Source of the DNA: JBQLZQ01 sp052168355
GTDB taxonomy: Bacteria > Pseudomonadota > Alphaproteobacteria > DSM-16000 > Inquilinaceae
Length of the DNA stretch: 32,147 nucleotides
Reading direction: 5' to 3'
Assembly (NCBI GenBank): GCA_052168355.1
Contig: JBQLZQ010000044.1
Location: forward strand, 1-32,147
Notes under the pieces: generated by a model
What the model was told of the DNA's origin: nothing
Databases searched by the model: none
Seen by the model: only the letters and a program-made list of their open reading frames with translations
Shown here: positions 16,023 through 25,056 of the stretch, piece after piece
Layout of the letters: every line of letters starts with the position of its first letter
Numbering within the stretch: position 1 is the first letter of the stretch
Translations under genes and position numbers: made by a program

Positions 16023-17048
16023 TCAGGCGCCGCCCACGATCCATCCGGCGACGAACAGGATCACGCCGGCGAGCGTTGCCGCAGCCATGGTCGCCACGCG
16101 CAGGCGTCGGGCGCTGACGATAAGACCGTCGTCGGCGGCCCGGTCGTCGAAGCGCCCGTGGGCGCCCGCGTCGCCGGCAAGGGGGGTGAACACGTTGTTG
16201 GGGCGGTCGCCCGGTTCCGGCTGATCGGACTGCTGGGCGTCGTAGGCGGTGTCGGCCATCTTGCGGTCGAGCCAGCCCGGCGCCACCGCGGTGCCCACAA
16301 GCAGCTTGAGCACCGATCCGCCGACCACCATCTCGCGGGTACCGTCGCGCGCGGCGCGCATCACGGCCTTGGCCGCCACTTCCGGCTGGTAGATGGGTGG
16401 GGCCGGTTGCGGTTTGCGCGGCAGGCGATTGAGGCCCCAGTCGAACTGAGGCGTATTGATGGCCGGCAGCAGGATCACCGACAGCGTGATGGCGCTGCGG
16501 TCATGGATCAGTTCGCTGCGCAAGGCATCGGTGAAGCCCCTGATGGCGAACTTGGCACCGCAATAGGCGGTCTGCAGCGGCACCGAACGATAGGCCAGCC
16601 CTGACCCGACATTGACGATGGCGCCTCGATCGCGCGGGCGCATCGCGGTCAGGGCCGCGCGGGTTCCGTTGACGACGCCCAGATAGACCACCTGCGTAAT
16701 GCGCTCGAACTCCGCGGGCGCGACATCGACGAACGGCGAGAACGCGGTGATCATCGCATTGTTCACCCATACCGAGATGGGACCCAGCGTGTCCTCGATA
16801 TGCCGTGCGGCGCGGCCAATTGCGTCGGCATCCGCGACATCGGCCTCGATGGCCAGGGGCGTGCCGCCCAACCGGGCGATTTCGTCCGCCGTGGCGCGCA
16901 GTCCGTCGGCGCCGCGGGCCAGGACGGCCACGCCCCAGCCTTGCCGGGCGTAGGCTTCGGCCACCGCGCGGCCGACCCCGGCGGTCCCGCCGGTTATCGC
17001 GACGACGGGGTTGGGCGGTCTGTCGGTCGGGTCGAGGGCCATCGGCAT
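16023..17048 (-). CDS. Short-chain dehydrogenase/reductase with C-terminal membrane anchor
   Basis: 341 residues, longer than the classical 250. The catalytic domain occupies about residues 14-270: cofactor motif TGGTAGVGRAVA (19-30), NNAM (96-99) in place of the common NNAG, catalytic S149 in VNVGSGLAYRS, and Y162/K166 in YCGAKFA. After a hydrophilic linker rich in D, P and Q, a single hydrophobic helix (about 316-338) ends the chain, suggesting anchoring to the membrane with the enzyme in the cytoplasm. The same layout occurs in many proteobacterial SDRs of unknown substrate; no substrate is assigned. It is convergent with adhP (30-base gap) and divergent from the sulfotransferase gene. Confidence 0.9.
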   Translation of the reverse strand: MPMALDPTDRPPNPVVAITGGTAGVGRAVAEAYARQGWGVAVLARGADGLRATADEIARLGGTPLAIEADVADADAIGRAARHIEDTLGPISVWVNNAMITAFSPFVDVAPAEFERITQVVYLGVVNGTRAALTAMRPRDRGAIVNVGSGLAYRSVPLQTAYCGAKFAIRGFTDALRSELIHDRSAITLSVILLPAINTPQFDWGLNRLPRKPQPAPPIYQPEVAAKAVMRAARDGTREMVVGGSVLKLLVGTAVAPGWLDRKMADTAYDAQQSDQPEPGDRPNNVFTPLAGDAGAHGRFDDRAADDGLIVSARRLRVATMAAATLAGVILFVAGWIVGGA

Positions 17049-17246
17049 GTGCTTCTCTCTCGGGTTGGGGTCTTTGGAAAACGCCCCACGATCCGCCGGG
17101 TTCCGACGCTTCCCAGCCGATCCGCTCCTGCCCCGTTGTTCCTTTCCTTACGAAGTCTTTTGCCGGCGGTTAACGGGATATTGAGGTTCGCGCCGTAGTC
17201 GTCAGGTGGTCGAGACCATCCCTTAGAGCCGAAAGGAAGGCGTCTC
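17049..17246. promoter_or_regulatory. Divergent region between SDR and sulfotransferase genes
   Basis: 198 bases. TGGTC-GA-GACCA (17207-17218) is a short perfect dyad that extends to GGTGGTC/GACCATCC with one mismatch, about 28 bases before the sulfotransferase start. It may be an operator or leader hairpin. AAAGGAAGG (17231-17239) is the sulfotransferase ribosome binding site. No clear promoter pair was seen. Confidence 0.35.
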
Positions 17247-18317
17247 ATGGAAATGGATACCCGACACGGCGTCCGCCAGGCGGTCCCGTCCGGGCCCTGC
17301 GCCGGCCCGACGCCTCTCATCACCGAGGCGGAGGTGGTGGCGTCGATCGCGGAGGCGGCGGCGCGGCGGGAAAGTATGGGTGCCCCCGCGTTTTTAAGCG
17401 GTATCGTCGCCGATCCGGATCCCGCCGACATCGGGACCCGCCTGGACGCCGGCTTTATCCTGGTTCAGGCCGGCACCACGATCGAGGCGCGCGATCTTGG
17501 GCTGGGCCTGTTGGCCCGCGCGTTCGTCGCGGCAAGCCATCTCTGCGTCGTGACCGAGGTGATTGAGCGGGTCTTTCGACCCCATGTTCACGATGCCTAC
17601 GAATTCGACCGCGCGGAAGCCGCGTTCGAAGATCATCTGAGGAGGCTGGACGCGGGCGAGCAGGTGCTCAAGCGTTTCGCGACCCTGCTGCGCGGAAGCA
17701 CCGGCGGCAAGATCTTCGTCATCGGCTTCAACAAGACCGGCACGACATCGCTGGCCCAAGCCCTTCAGGAACTGGACATCCTGTGCGCGCCCCAGGGCAC
17801 CTTCGAACGCCTCTTTCGGGACTGGGCCGCCCGCCGGTTCGACCGCATCGTCGCCCGATGCCGGCATTTCGAGGCGTTTCAGGACGTGCCCTTTTCGCTG
17901 CCCTTCACCTATCAGGCGCTCGACCAGGCTTTTCCGGATGCCCGGTTCATATTGACGCGTCGCGGGTCCGCCGACGAATGGTTCGAGTCGCTGTGCCGGT
18001 TCCATCGCAAAGGCCTGTTCGGCGGCGGCGAGCCGACCTGGGAAGCGATCGAAACATCCGAATACAACTATCCCGAAAACGTCGCCGAACAAAGCCGGAT
18101 GCTGTGGCGCTGGCAGGACTTCGGGCTCTACGACAAGTCCCGGGCCATCGGCCTCTACGAGGATCATAACCGGGCGGTGGAGGAGTATTTCGCGACGCGG
18201 CCCGAGCGCCTGCTGACGATCGACGTCGCCGACGCCGGCGCCTATCGTGCCTTTTGCCGGTTTGTGGGGCGCGAGCCCCGACGCGACCGGTTCGAAAAGG
18301 TCAACGCCAGCCGATAG
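17247..18317 (+). CDS. PAPS-dependent sulfotransferase family protein with N-terminal extension
   Basis: 356 residues. The phosphosulfate-binding loop reads GFNKTGTTSL (from G160), preceded by a hydrophobic strand (KIFVIGF). A second conserved region (FPDARFILTRRGSADEWFESL) matches the 3'-phosphate-binding part of the family, with the R-S pair. The catalytic domain covers roughly residues 150-350. The first 150 residues are an extension without a recognised motif, partly helical and acidic. It would transfer sulfate from PAPS to an unknown acceptor, or may be one of many family members with unproven activity. The ATG follows a good ribosome binding site. It lies alone between a divergent SDR and a convergent antiporter, about 8 kb from the sulfatase. 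Confidence 0.85.
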   Translation: MEMDTRHGVRQAVPSGPCAGPTPLITEAEVVASIAEAAARRESMGAPAFLSGIVADPDPADIGTRLDAGFILVQAGTTIEARDLGLGLLARAFVAASHLCVVTEVIERVFRPHVHDAYEFDRAEAAFEDHLRRLDAGEQVLKRFATLLRGSTGGKIFVIGFNKTGTTSLAQALQELDILCAPQGTFERLFRDWAARRFDRIVARCRHFEAFQDVPFSLPFTYQALDQAFPDARFILTRRGSADEWFESLCRFHRKGLFGGGEPTWEAIETSEYNYPENVAEQSRMLWRWQDFGLYDKSRAIGLYEDHNRAVEEYFATRPERLLTIDVADAGAYRAFCRFVGREPRRDRFEKVNASR

Positions 18318-18348
18318 CGCGTCAGCGTCAAGCCCGCGCGAGCCGGCG

Positions 18349-20061
18349 TCAGGCCGCGCTCCGCGTTCTGCCGTCGCCGGCGGCCAGGAAACGATCCTGC
18401 TCGTCGCGCATCCAGGCCGCGATGCGATTCTCGGCGATGCCCGCGTCGGTCAGGATCAGGGCCGCCAGTTCCAGTCCGGCCGGCGTCGTCCGGCACACGA
18501 CCGGCCGCAGACCCAGGGCCCTGAACTTCTCCTCGTCCTCGGCCAGGTCAACCGCCACATAGCGAACCAGGTTCGGGAACTGCTGGCGCACCAGCGGGCT
18601 GATGGCCTGCGACACCTCGTAGCGCGGGATGGTCACCGCCAGCCCGGCGGCGCGGCGGATGCCCAGCGTCTCCAGCAGGCGCAGATCGGTGCCGTCGCCA
18701 AAGGATACGGGATAGCCGTCGCCGGTGGCGCGGCCGAAGCGGTCGGGGTCCCGCTCCACCGCCACGAACGGCAGGTCGAAGGCGAACAGGGCATCGGCCA
18801 GGGTGCGCCCGACCTCGCCCATGCCCAGGACCAGGAACGGCTTGTCCTCGGTCGCCGGGGCGGCGGCCGCGCCGTCGCCGCCCTGTCGCCTGGCCAGCCA
18901 CACGCCCACGCGGACGCTGGCCTTGCCCAGGAACGGCGTGACCGCCAGGCTGGCGGCGATGGCGGCGATGACGATCGACACCGTGTCGGCGCCCAGGGCG
19001 TCGCGGATCGGCCCCATGCTCAGGATGACGAAGGCGAACTCGCTGCCCTGGGACAGGATCAGGCCAAGCTGCACGGCCCGGGCCAGGGGCGCGCGCAGGA
19101 CAAGCGCCACCACGGTGATGGCCACGATCTTGATCCCCAGCAACAGGCCCAGCACGGCCAGCACACGGGCCCAGTCGCCCATCAGCACGTCCAGCTCCAG
19201 CCCCATGCCGACGGTGATGAAGAAAAAGCTGAGCAGCAGCCCCCGGAACGGCTTGGCCTCGGTCTGGATGGCGTGGCGGTACTTGGTTTCGGCGATGATC
19301 ATGCCGGCCAGGAAGGCGCCCAGGGTCAGCGACAGGCCCAGCGCGCCGGTGGCCGCCGCCGTGACCAGCACGATCAGCACGGCGGTGGCGGTATACACCT
19401 CCTCATTGTCCGACCGCGCCAGCCAGTCGAACAGCGGGCCGATCAGATAGCGGCCGATGATCATGGCGGCGCCGGCGGCCAGGGCGGCGTTGAGCGCGGC
19501 CCGGCCCAGCTCCGCCGCCAGGGAGCCCTGGTCGCCGCCCAGGGAATTGGCCAGGATCAGAAGGAAGATGGCGCACAGATCCTGGAAGATCAGCACCGCC
19601 GTGGCGCTCTGGCCCACCGGGCAGCGCTGTTGGCCGTTGTCGGCCAGGGTCTGCACGGCGACGGCGGTGGACGACAGGGCCAGCGCCGCGCCGGCGACGA
19701 TGGCCACGTCCGTGTCCAGCCCGGCCGCCAGCCCGATGCCCGCGAAGGCCAGGGCGCACACCGCCATCTGCACGGGCCCCAGGCCGAAGATATCGCGCCG
19801 CGTCTGCCACATCCGGCGCATCGAGAAATGCAGCCCGATATCGAACAGCAGGAACACCACGCCAAGCTCGGCCAGCAGGCGGGTGGTCTCGCTCTCCTCG
19901 ATGATGCCGAACCCTTGCGGCCCGATGACGATGCCGGCCAGCAGGTAGCCGACGATGGCGCTGACGCCGATCCGCTTCAGGCAGGTGGCGGCGACGATGC
20001 CGGCCAGCAGCAGCAGGATGACCGGCAGCAGAACCTCGACGCCGTGCAGGGTTTCTTCCAT
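18349..20061 (-). CDS. CPA2-family monovalent cation:proton antiporter with RCK domain
   Basis: 570 residues. About twelve to thirteen hydrophobic segments fill residues 1-385 (starting VEVLLPVILLLLAGIVAATCL, with LLFDIGLHFS and FLAGMIIAET as in KefB/KefC-type proteins). A cytoplasmic RCK/TrkA-N domain follows from about residue 406, with the nucleotide-binding motif FLVLGMGEVG and an acidic residue (VERDP) at the end of strand two. Such proteins exchange potassium or sodium for protons and are gated by nucleotide or thiol ligands. Whether this one is glutathione-gated cannot be told. It begins 20 bases after the MFS exporter gene on the same strand, so the two may be co-transcribed. Confidence 0.92.
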   Translation of the reverse strand: MEETLHGVEVLLPVILLLLAGIVAATCLKRIGVSAIVGYLLAGIVIGPQGFGIIEESETTRLLAELGVVFLLFDIGLHFSMRRMWQTRRDIFGLGPVQMAVCALAFAGIGLAAGLDTDVAIVAGAALALSSTAVAVQTLADNGQQRCPVGQSATAVLIFQDLCAIFLLILANSLGGDQGSLAAELGRAALNAALAAGAAMIIGRYLIGPLFDWLARSDNEEVYTATAVLIVLVTAAATGALGLSLTLGAFLAGMIIAETKYRHAIQTEAKPFRGLLLSFFFITVGMGLELDVLMGDWARVLAVLGLLLGIKIVAITVVALVLRAPLARAVQLGLILSQGSEFAFVILSMGPIRDALGADTVSIVIAAIAASLAVTPFLGKASVRVGVWLARRQGGDGAAAAPATEDKPFLVLGMGEVGRTLADALFAFDLPFVAVERDPDRFGRATGDGYPVSFGDGTDLRLLETLGIRRAAGLAVTIPRYEVSQAISPLVRQQFPNLVRYVAVDLAEDEEKFRALGLRPVVCRTTPAGLELAALILTDAGIAENRIAAWMRDEQDRFLAAGDGRTRSAA

Positions 20062-20081
20062 GGCGGGGCCTCAAGCGATCT

Positions 20082-21698
20082 CTAGGAGGATGTCGCGGCG
20101 CCGGGGGCCGCATCGGCTCGGTCCGGGCCGTCGTCCGGCCGTATGGTGAGCGCCGCGATCAGCGCGCCCAGCGCCGCCAGCAGGGCGGTGCCGACCATGA
20201 TCCAGCGGAAGCTGGCGACAAAGGCGCCGTCGATCGCCCCTTCCACCGCGCGCGCCTGGCCCGCGTCCAGCCCCTCGGGCGGCTGTGCCGCCGCCAGTTC
20301 CTGGGTCGTTTCCAGCACCGAGGCGCGGGCCGCGGCGCTGATCTCCACGCCGTCCAGACGGTCGGCCAGGGCCGGGCCGTAGAGGCCGACGGCGGCGGTG
20401 CCCAACACCGCCACGGCGATCATCCCGGCCAGCCGGCTGGCGGCGTTGTTGATGCCCGAGGCCACGCCGCCGCGCCGTTCCTCCACCGCGTTCATGACCG
20501 TCGTGGTCAGCGGCGCCACGCTGACCGCCATGCCGATGCCCAGCAGCACCATGGCCGGGAAGAAGGTCGCCCAATAGGACCCGCCGACCCCCGGCAGCGC
20601 CAGCATGGCCAGGGCCGCGGCGGCGATCAGCGGTCCCGCGATCAGCGGCGGGCGCGGGCCGAACCGGTCGATCAGCCCGCCGGTCCAGCGCGACAGCCCG
20701 GCCATGATCAGGGTGAAGGGCAGAAAGGCGGCGCCCGCCGCCGTCGCCGAATAGTTCTGTACCTGGATCAGGTTGAAGGGCAGGAAGAACAGCGCCCCCG
20801 ACAGCGCGAAATAGAGGCAGAAGGTGAGCGCGTTGGCGCCGGCGAACGCGGCCGACCGGAACAGCCCCAACGGCATCATCGGCGCCGCGCTGCGCGCCTC
20901 GACCCACAGGAAGGCGGCGATCAGCCCGGCCCCGGCGATCAGCGAAGCCACCACCGGCGGCGCGCCGAAGCCGGCGTCGGCCGAGGCCACCAGCCCGTAG
21001 GTGAGGGCGGCGAAACCCGCCACGGCCAGCACCGCGCCCGGCCAGTCCAGCGCGCCCACAGCCGCGTCGTCGCGGCTCTTGGGCACGTAGCGCAGGGCCA
21101 GCGCCACGGTCAGCGCGGCCAGGGGCACGTTGATGAAAAAGATCGCCGGCCAGGACAGCGTGTCGACCAGCCAGCCGCCCAGGATCGGCCCGGCGGCCGT
21201 GGTCAGGGCCGCGAACCCGGCCCAGGTGCCGATGGCCCGGCCGCGCTCGGCCTTGGGGAACGACGCGCTGATGATGGCCAGGCTGCTCGGCACCAGCATC
21301 GCCCCGCCCAGCCCCTGCAGCGCGCGGGCGGCGATCAGCGTGCCGGTGTCGGGCGCCAGGCCGCAGGCGACCGAGGCGATGGCGAACACCCACACCCCGG
21401 CCACGAACACCCGCCGCCGCCCGAACCGGTCCCCGGCCGACCCGCCGACCAGCATCAGCGCCCCCAGCAGCAGGGTGTAGGCGTTGACGATCCACTGCAT
21501 CTCGGCCACCGACGCGGACAGGTCGCGCTGCATGGCGGGCAGGGCGACATGCACCACGGTGCCGTCGATAAAGGCCATGCTGGACCCCAGGATGGTCGCC
21601 GCCAGCACGAACGGCCGCGCCGACCGCGCGCACTCCCCCGCCGCCGGCCCCGATGCGGCCACCCCCCGGTCGCAGGGCGCGGCTACGAATGTGGACAT
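20082..21698 (-). CDS. MFS multidrug exporter, DHA2 (EmrB/QacA) family, 14 membrane helices
   Basis: 538 residues, the usual size of DHA2 exporters. The chain opens with FVLAATILGSSMAFIDGTVVHVALP, the D-x-T-x-V-N/H-V-A-L-P signature of helix 1 in this subfamily. It continues with motif A-like GGSAGDRFGRRRVFV and the motif C region GFAALTTAAGPILGGWL. The periplasmic loop near residues 440-490 is helical and charged. It would expel drugs or other toxic compounds in exchange for protons. No membrane-fusion partner (EmrA) is adjacent, so it probably works alone in the inner membrane. The antiporter gene follows 20 bases after its stop. Confidence 0.92.
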   Translation of the reverse strand: MSTFVAAPCDRGVAASGPAAGECARSARPFVLAATILGSSMAFIDGTVVHVALPAMQRDLSASVAEMQWIVNAYTLLLGALMLVGGSAGDRFGRRRVFVAGVWVFAIASVACGLAPDTGTLIAARALQGLGGAMLVPSSLAIISASFPKAERGRAIGTWAGFAALTTAAGPILGGWLVDTLSWPAIFFINVPLAALTVALALRYVPKSRDDAAVGALDWPGAVLAVAGFAALTYGLVASADAGFGAPPVVASLIAGAGLIAAFLWVEARSAAPMMPLGLFRSAAFAGANALTFCLYFALSGALFFLPFNLIQVQNYSATAAGAAFLPFTLIMAGLSRWTGGLIDRFGPRPPLIAGPLIAAAALAMLALPGVGGSYWATFFPAMVLLGIGMAVSVAPLTTTVMNAVEERRGGVASGINNAASRLAGMIAVAVLGTAAVGLYGPALADRLDGVEISAAARASVLETTQELAAAQPPEGLDAGQARAVEGAIDGAFVASFRWIMVGTALLAALGALIAALTIRPDDGPDRADAAPGAATSS

Positions 21699-21941
21699 GG
21701 GTCGCGGCCTCCCTGAGCGGCATCCGGATGGGGGGCAGTGGGGCAGAGGCGGGGCCGGGGTGTCAACCGGGTTTGGCGGCGATGCTGTCGAACGCGTCGT
21801 CAGACCCTGGAACGTCGAGCGGACATCGCGATTTGGGTGAAAATGGCCACAAACATCAGAAATATGAGAGATTGAGGGTTATCGAGTCGGGCTGTTGCGC
21901 GAACATGGCCCGTTCAGGCGATATGACTTGGGGCGGGTGGA
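21699..21941 (+). promoter_or_regulatory. Region upstream of the restriction-modification operon
   Basis: 243 bases between the divergent MFS gene and hsdM. An AT-rich patch (about 21830-21885) falls between GC-rich ends and probably holds the operon promoter. No convincing -35/-10 pair or operator dyad was found by eye. GGGCGGGTGGA directly precedes the hsdM start. Confidence 0.3.
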
Positions 21942-23756
21942 ATGGCTGATCAGGCGCAGAAGGACCGTTTCGTAGAGGTGTTGACCAAGCTTGGCGGGTC
22001 CGCCGGCAACCGAAAGCTGCGCGAGGCCCTGGCGTGGGATGAGGCGACCTACGATGCCGTGAGGTCCGATCTGGTCGCGGAGAATATCGTCAAGACGGTG
22101 GGCGGCCGGGGCGGGTCCGTGTCCCTTGCGGGAGGCGCCGCGGCCGCGGTCGGGGAGCGGGCGCCCGCCACGACCCGCGCGAAACCGGCGCGCGCCAACG
22201 GCAATGGCGGCGATCTCGGCTTCGAGGCCGATCTGTTCAAGGCGGCCGACAAGCTGCGCGGCAACATGGAGCCTTCGGACTACAAACACGTCGCGCTCGG
22301 CCTGATCTTCCTCAAGCACATTTCCGACAGCTTCGAGGCCAAGCACGCTGAACTGCTGGCCGACTATCCCGCCGGTGCGGAAGACCCCGACGAATACGCC
22401 GCCGAAAACATCTTCTGGGTGCCGCCGACCGCGCGCTGGTCTCACCTTCAGGCGAACGCCAAGCAACCCTCCATCGGCCGGCTGATCGACGAGGCAATGA
22501 TCGCCATCGAAAAGCGCAACGAGAGCCTGAAAGGTGTTCTGCCGAAAGACTATGCGCGGCCCGCGCTCAACGCCGTGATGCTCGGGGAGCTGATCGACCT
22601 CATCTCCGGCATCGCCCTGCACCGGGAAAAGGGCGAGGCGCGCGACGTGCTCGGCCGGGTCTATGAATATTTCCTCGGCCAGTTCGCCGGGTCTGAGGGC
22701 AAGCGCGGCGGCGAATTCTACACGCCGCGCTCGGTCGTGCGGGTGATGGTCGAGATGATCGAGCCCTACAAGGGCCGCGTCTACGACCCGTGCTGCGGGT
22801 CGGGCGGCATGTTCGTGCAGTCGGAAAAGTTCGTGGAACAGCACGGCGGACGGATCGGCGATATCGCCGTCTACGGTCAGGAATCGAACCACACCACATG
22901 GCGGCTGTGCATGATGAACCTCGCCGTGCGCGGCATCGACGCCGACATCAGGTGGAACAGCGAGGGCAGCTTCCACAAGGACGAGCTGCGGGATCTCAAG
23001 GCCGACTTCATCCTCGCCAACCCGCCCTTCAACATCTCCGATTGGGGCGGCGACCGGTTGCGCGAGGATGTGCGCTGGAAATACGGCCCGCCGCCCGCCG
23101 GCAATGCCAACTTCGCCTGGGTACAGCACATCGTGCACCATCTCGGTCCCACGGGAACGGCCGGCGTGGTGCTGGCCAACGGGTCGATGTCCTCGACCCA
23201 GAGCGGCGAGGGGGAGATCCGCCGGGCGCTGATCGAGGGCGTGGACGGCGCACCGGGCGTGGTCGACTGCATGGTGGCGCTGCCGGGCCAGCTTTTCTAT
23301 TCGACCCAGATCCCCGTCTGCCTGTGGTTCCTCGCTCGCGACAAGTCGAACGGCATCGCCCGCGACGCCAAGCTGCGCGACCGGCGGGACGAGATCCTGT
23401 TCATCGACGCCCGCAAGCTCGGCCACATGGTCGACCGGACGCGCAAGGAATTCTCCGACGCCGACATCGAGAAGATCACCCGCGCCTATCACGCCTGGCG
23501 CGGCGAGGGCGAGGCGGGCACCTATGCGGATGTGCCGGGTTTCTGCAAGGCCGCGACGCTGGAGCAGATCAAGGGGCACGGGTATGTGCTGACGCCGGGG
23601 CGGTATGTCGGCTCTGAAGCTGCGGAAGATGATGACACTCTTTTCCCGGATCGCTTCGCCGCGCTTCAATCCAAATTGGAGGAGCAGTTCGATGAAGGTG
23701 ACCGCCTAACGTCAAATATCCGGAAGAAACTGACAAGGGTGTTCGTAGATGGATGA
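21942..23756 (+). CDS. hsdM: Type I restriction-modification DNA methyltransferase (M subunit)
   Basis: 604 residues. Residues 1-65 form a small helical, winged-helix-like domain (RFVEVLTKLGGSAGNRKLREAL) joined by an Ala/Arg/Gly-rich linker to the HsdM N-terminal helical domain (from about residue 90, FEADLFKAADKLRGNMEPSDYK). The methyltransferase core has GGEFYTPRSVV, the S-adenosylmethionine motif DPCCGSGGMF (from residue 282) and the adenine-N6 catalytic motif NPPF (residues 360-363). It methylates adenine at the site chosen by HsdS and is also part of the restriction complex. Its stop lies inside hsdS (8-base overlap). The extra N-terminal domain is absent from the classical EcoKI M subunit. 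Confidence 0.95.
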   Translation: MADQAQKDRFVEVLTKLGGSAGNRKLREALAWDEATYDAVRSDLVAENIVKTVGGRGGSVSLAGGAAAAVGERAPATTRAKPARANGNGGDLGFEADLFKAADKLRGNMEPSDYKHVALGLIFLKHISDSFEAKHAELLADYPAGAEDPDEYAAENIFWVPPTARWSHLQANAKQPSIGRLIDEAMIAIEKRNESLKGVLPKDYARPALNAVMLGELIDLISGIALHREKGEARDVLGRVYEYFLGQFAGSEGKRGGEFYTPRSVVRVMVEMIEPYKGRVYDPCCGSGGMFVQSEKFVEQHGGRIGDIAVYGQESNHTTWRLCMMNLAVRGIDADIRWNSEGSFHKDELRDLKADFILANPPFNISDWGGDRLREDVRWKYGPPPAGNANFAWVQHIVHHLGPTGTAGVVLANGSMSSTQSGEGEIRRALIEGVDGAPGVVDCMVALPGQLFYSTQIPVCLWFLARDKSNGIARDAKLRDRRDEILFIDARKLGHMVDRTRKEFSDADIEKITRAYHAWRGEGEAGTYADVPGFCKAATLEQIKGHGYVLTPGRYVGSEAAEDDDTLFPDRFAALQSKLEEQFDEGDRLTSNIRKKLTRVFVDG

Positions 23757-25056
23757 GTGGCCCACGCATCCTTTAAGTGATTTCGTCGACCCGGATCGCG
23801 CGATTTGCTATGGAATTGTCCAGCCAGGATCAGCTGTTGCTGATGGCGTGCCTGTTGTGCGGGTGAACAACTTTAGAGACGGAGCGATAGACCCTCACGA
23901 AGTTCTCCGAGTTGATCCGTCTATAGAAGAAAAGTACAGCCGCTCTCGCCTTCGTGGTGGAGAACTCCTTCTAACCCTCGTTGGTACAATGGGGCTGAGC
24001 GCGATCGTGCCGAATGAACTAAGGGGCTGGAACGTGGCCCGAGCTGTCGGTGTTATTCCACTGCGAAACGATGTGGACAAGCGCTGGATAAGCTTTGTGC
24101 TGCGGAGCAATGCTGCGCAAAGATTTATCAGGACCCATGCAAGTACGACCGTTCAAGCGACTTTCAATCTCCGCGACCTAGCACGATTACCAATACCTTT
24201 GCCGCCTGACCCTCTGCGCGGGCCCATGACCGCGCTGATGTCTGCACTCGACGGCAAGATCGAGTTGAACCGGCGGATGAATGAGACGCTGGAGGCGATG
24301 GCGCGGGCGATCTTCAAGGACTGGTTCGTCGATTTCGGTCCGACCCGCGCCAAGATGGCCATGCGGGGCGAGGACCCGCAAAAGGAAAACACCGCCCGCG
24401 CGCCCTACCTCGCCCCCGACCTCTGGTCCCTCTTCCCCGACCGCCTCGACGACAAAGGCAAGCCGGAGGGGTGGGGCGCTTCAACGGTAGGAGCCGAGTT
24501 CAATCTGACGATGGGGCAATCTCCTCCTGGCGACACGTACAATGAAAATGGTGAAGGCCTACCTTTCTTCCAAGGGCGCACTGACTTCGGCTTCCGTTAT
24601 CCCGTTCGGCGAAAGTTCTGCTCTGCGCCAAGTCGGGTTGCACAACAAGATGACACATTGGTTAGCGTACGGGCGCCCGTTGGCGACTTAAACATGGCTT
24701 GGGAGAAATGTTGCATCGGTCGCGGGGTAGCGGCCGTTCGCCATGGAAGCGGGAGTAGAGGCTACACCTATTACGCTCTGCTATCGATTCAGTCAGCGCT
24801 GGAACGCTTCGAGCACACCGGCACAGTCTTCGGTGCAATAAATAAGGTTCAATTTGAGAAACTCCAAGTTCCCGATCCGAGTCGCACTGCGATAGCGGCG
24901 TTTGAAGATGTCGTTGGAGGTATCGATGACCGCATCCGCCTGAACACAATCGAGTCCGCGACTGTTTCCAGAATGCGCGACTTGCTGCTCCCAAAGCTCA
25001 TGTCCGGCGAAGTGCGTGTAAAAAATGCCGAGGAGATGGTGGAGACCATTGCATGA
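23749..25056 (+). CDS. hsdS: Type I restriction-modification specificity subunit (S)
   Basis: 435 residues with two target-recognition domains (about residues 1-155 and 240-385). These are separated by a conserved helical spacer (KIELNRRMNETLEAMARAIFKDWFVDFGP) and closed by a second helix region (DDRIRLNTIESATVSRMRDLLLPKLMSGEV). It chooses the two half-sites of the DNA target and holds the M and R subunits. Base composition is a mosaic: I counted 28-29 G+C per 60 bases in the recognition domains but 43 per 60 in the spacer. This fits exchange of recognition domains by recombination. It overlaps hsdM by 8 bases and orfX by 4 (ATGA). The target sequence cannot be predicted by eye. Confidence 0.94.
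   Translation: MDEWPTHPLSDFVDPDRAICYGIVQPGSAVADGVPVVRVNNFRDGAIDPHEVLRVDPSIEEKYSRSRLRGGELLLTLVGTMGLSAIVPNELRGWNVARAVGVIPLRNDVDKRWISFVLRSNAAQRFIRTHASTTVQATFNLRDLARLPIPLPPDPLRGPMTALMSALDGKIELNRRMNETLEAMARAIFKDWFVDFGPTRAKMAMRGEDPQKENTARAPYLAPDLWSLFPDRLDDKGKPEGWGASTVGAEFNLTMGQSPPGDTYNENGEGLPFFQGRTDFGFRYPVRRKFCSAPSRVAQQDDTLVSVRAPVGDLNMAWEKCCIGRGVAAVRHGSGSRGYTYYALLSIQSALERFEHTGTVFGAINKVQFEKLQVPDPSRTAIAAFEDVVGGIDDRIRLNTIESATVSRMRDLLLPKLMSGEVRVKNAEEMVETIA

Noticed and set aside
18318..18348. GCGTCA direct repeats between convergent sulfotransferase and antiporter genes
   Set aside because: Only short, irregularly spaced copies in a 31-base GC-rich gap; chance similarity is likely.
18247..20085. 612-residue plus-strand frame over the antiporter gene
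   Set aside because: Low-complexity Q/G/H/D/R composition typical of an antisense shadow; the opposite strand encodes a complete transporter with an RCK domain.
20071..21723. 550-residue minus-strand frame overlapping the MFS exporter in another frame
   Set aside because: Arg/Gly/Ala-rich and without hydrophobic periodicity; the exporter frame has fourteen clear membrane segments.
21879..23669. 596-residue minus-strand frame over hsdM
   Set aside because: No domain seen, while hsdM on the plus strand has the SAM and NPPF motifs.
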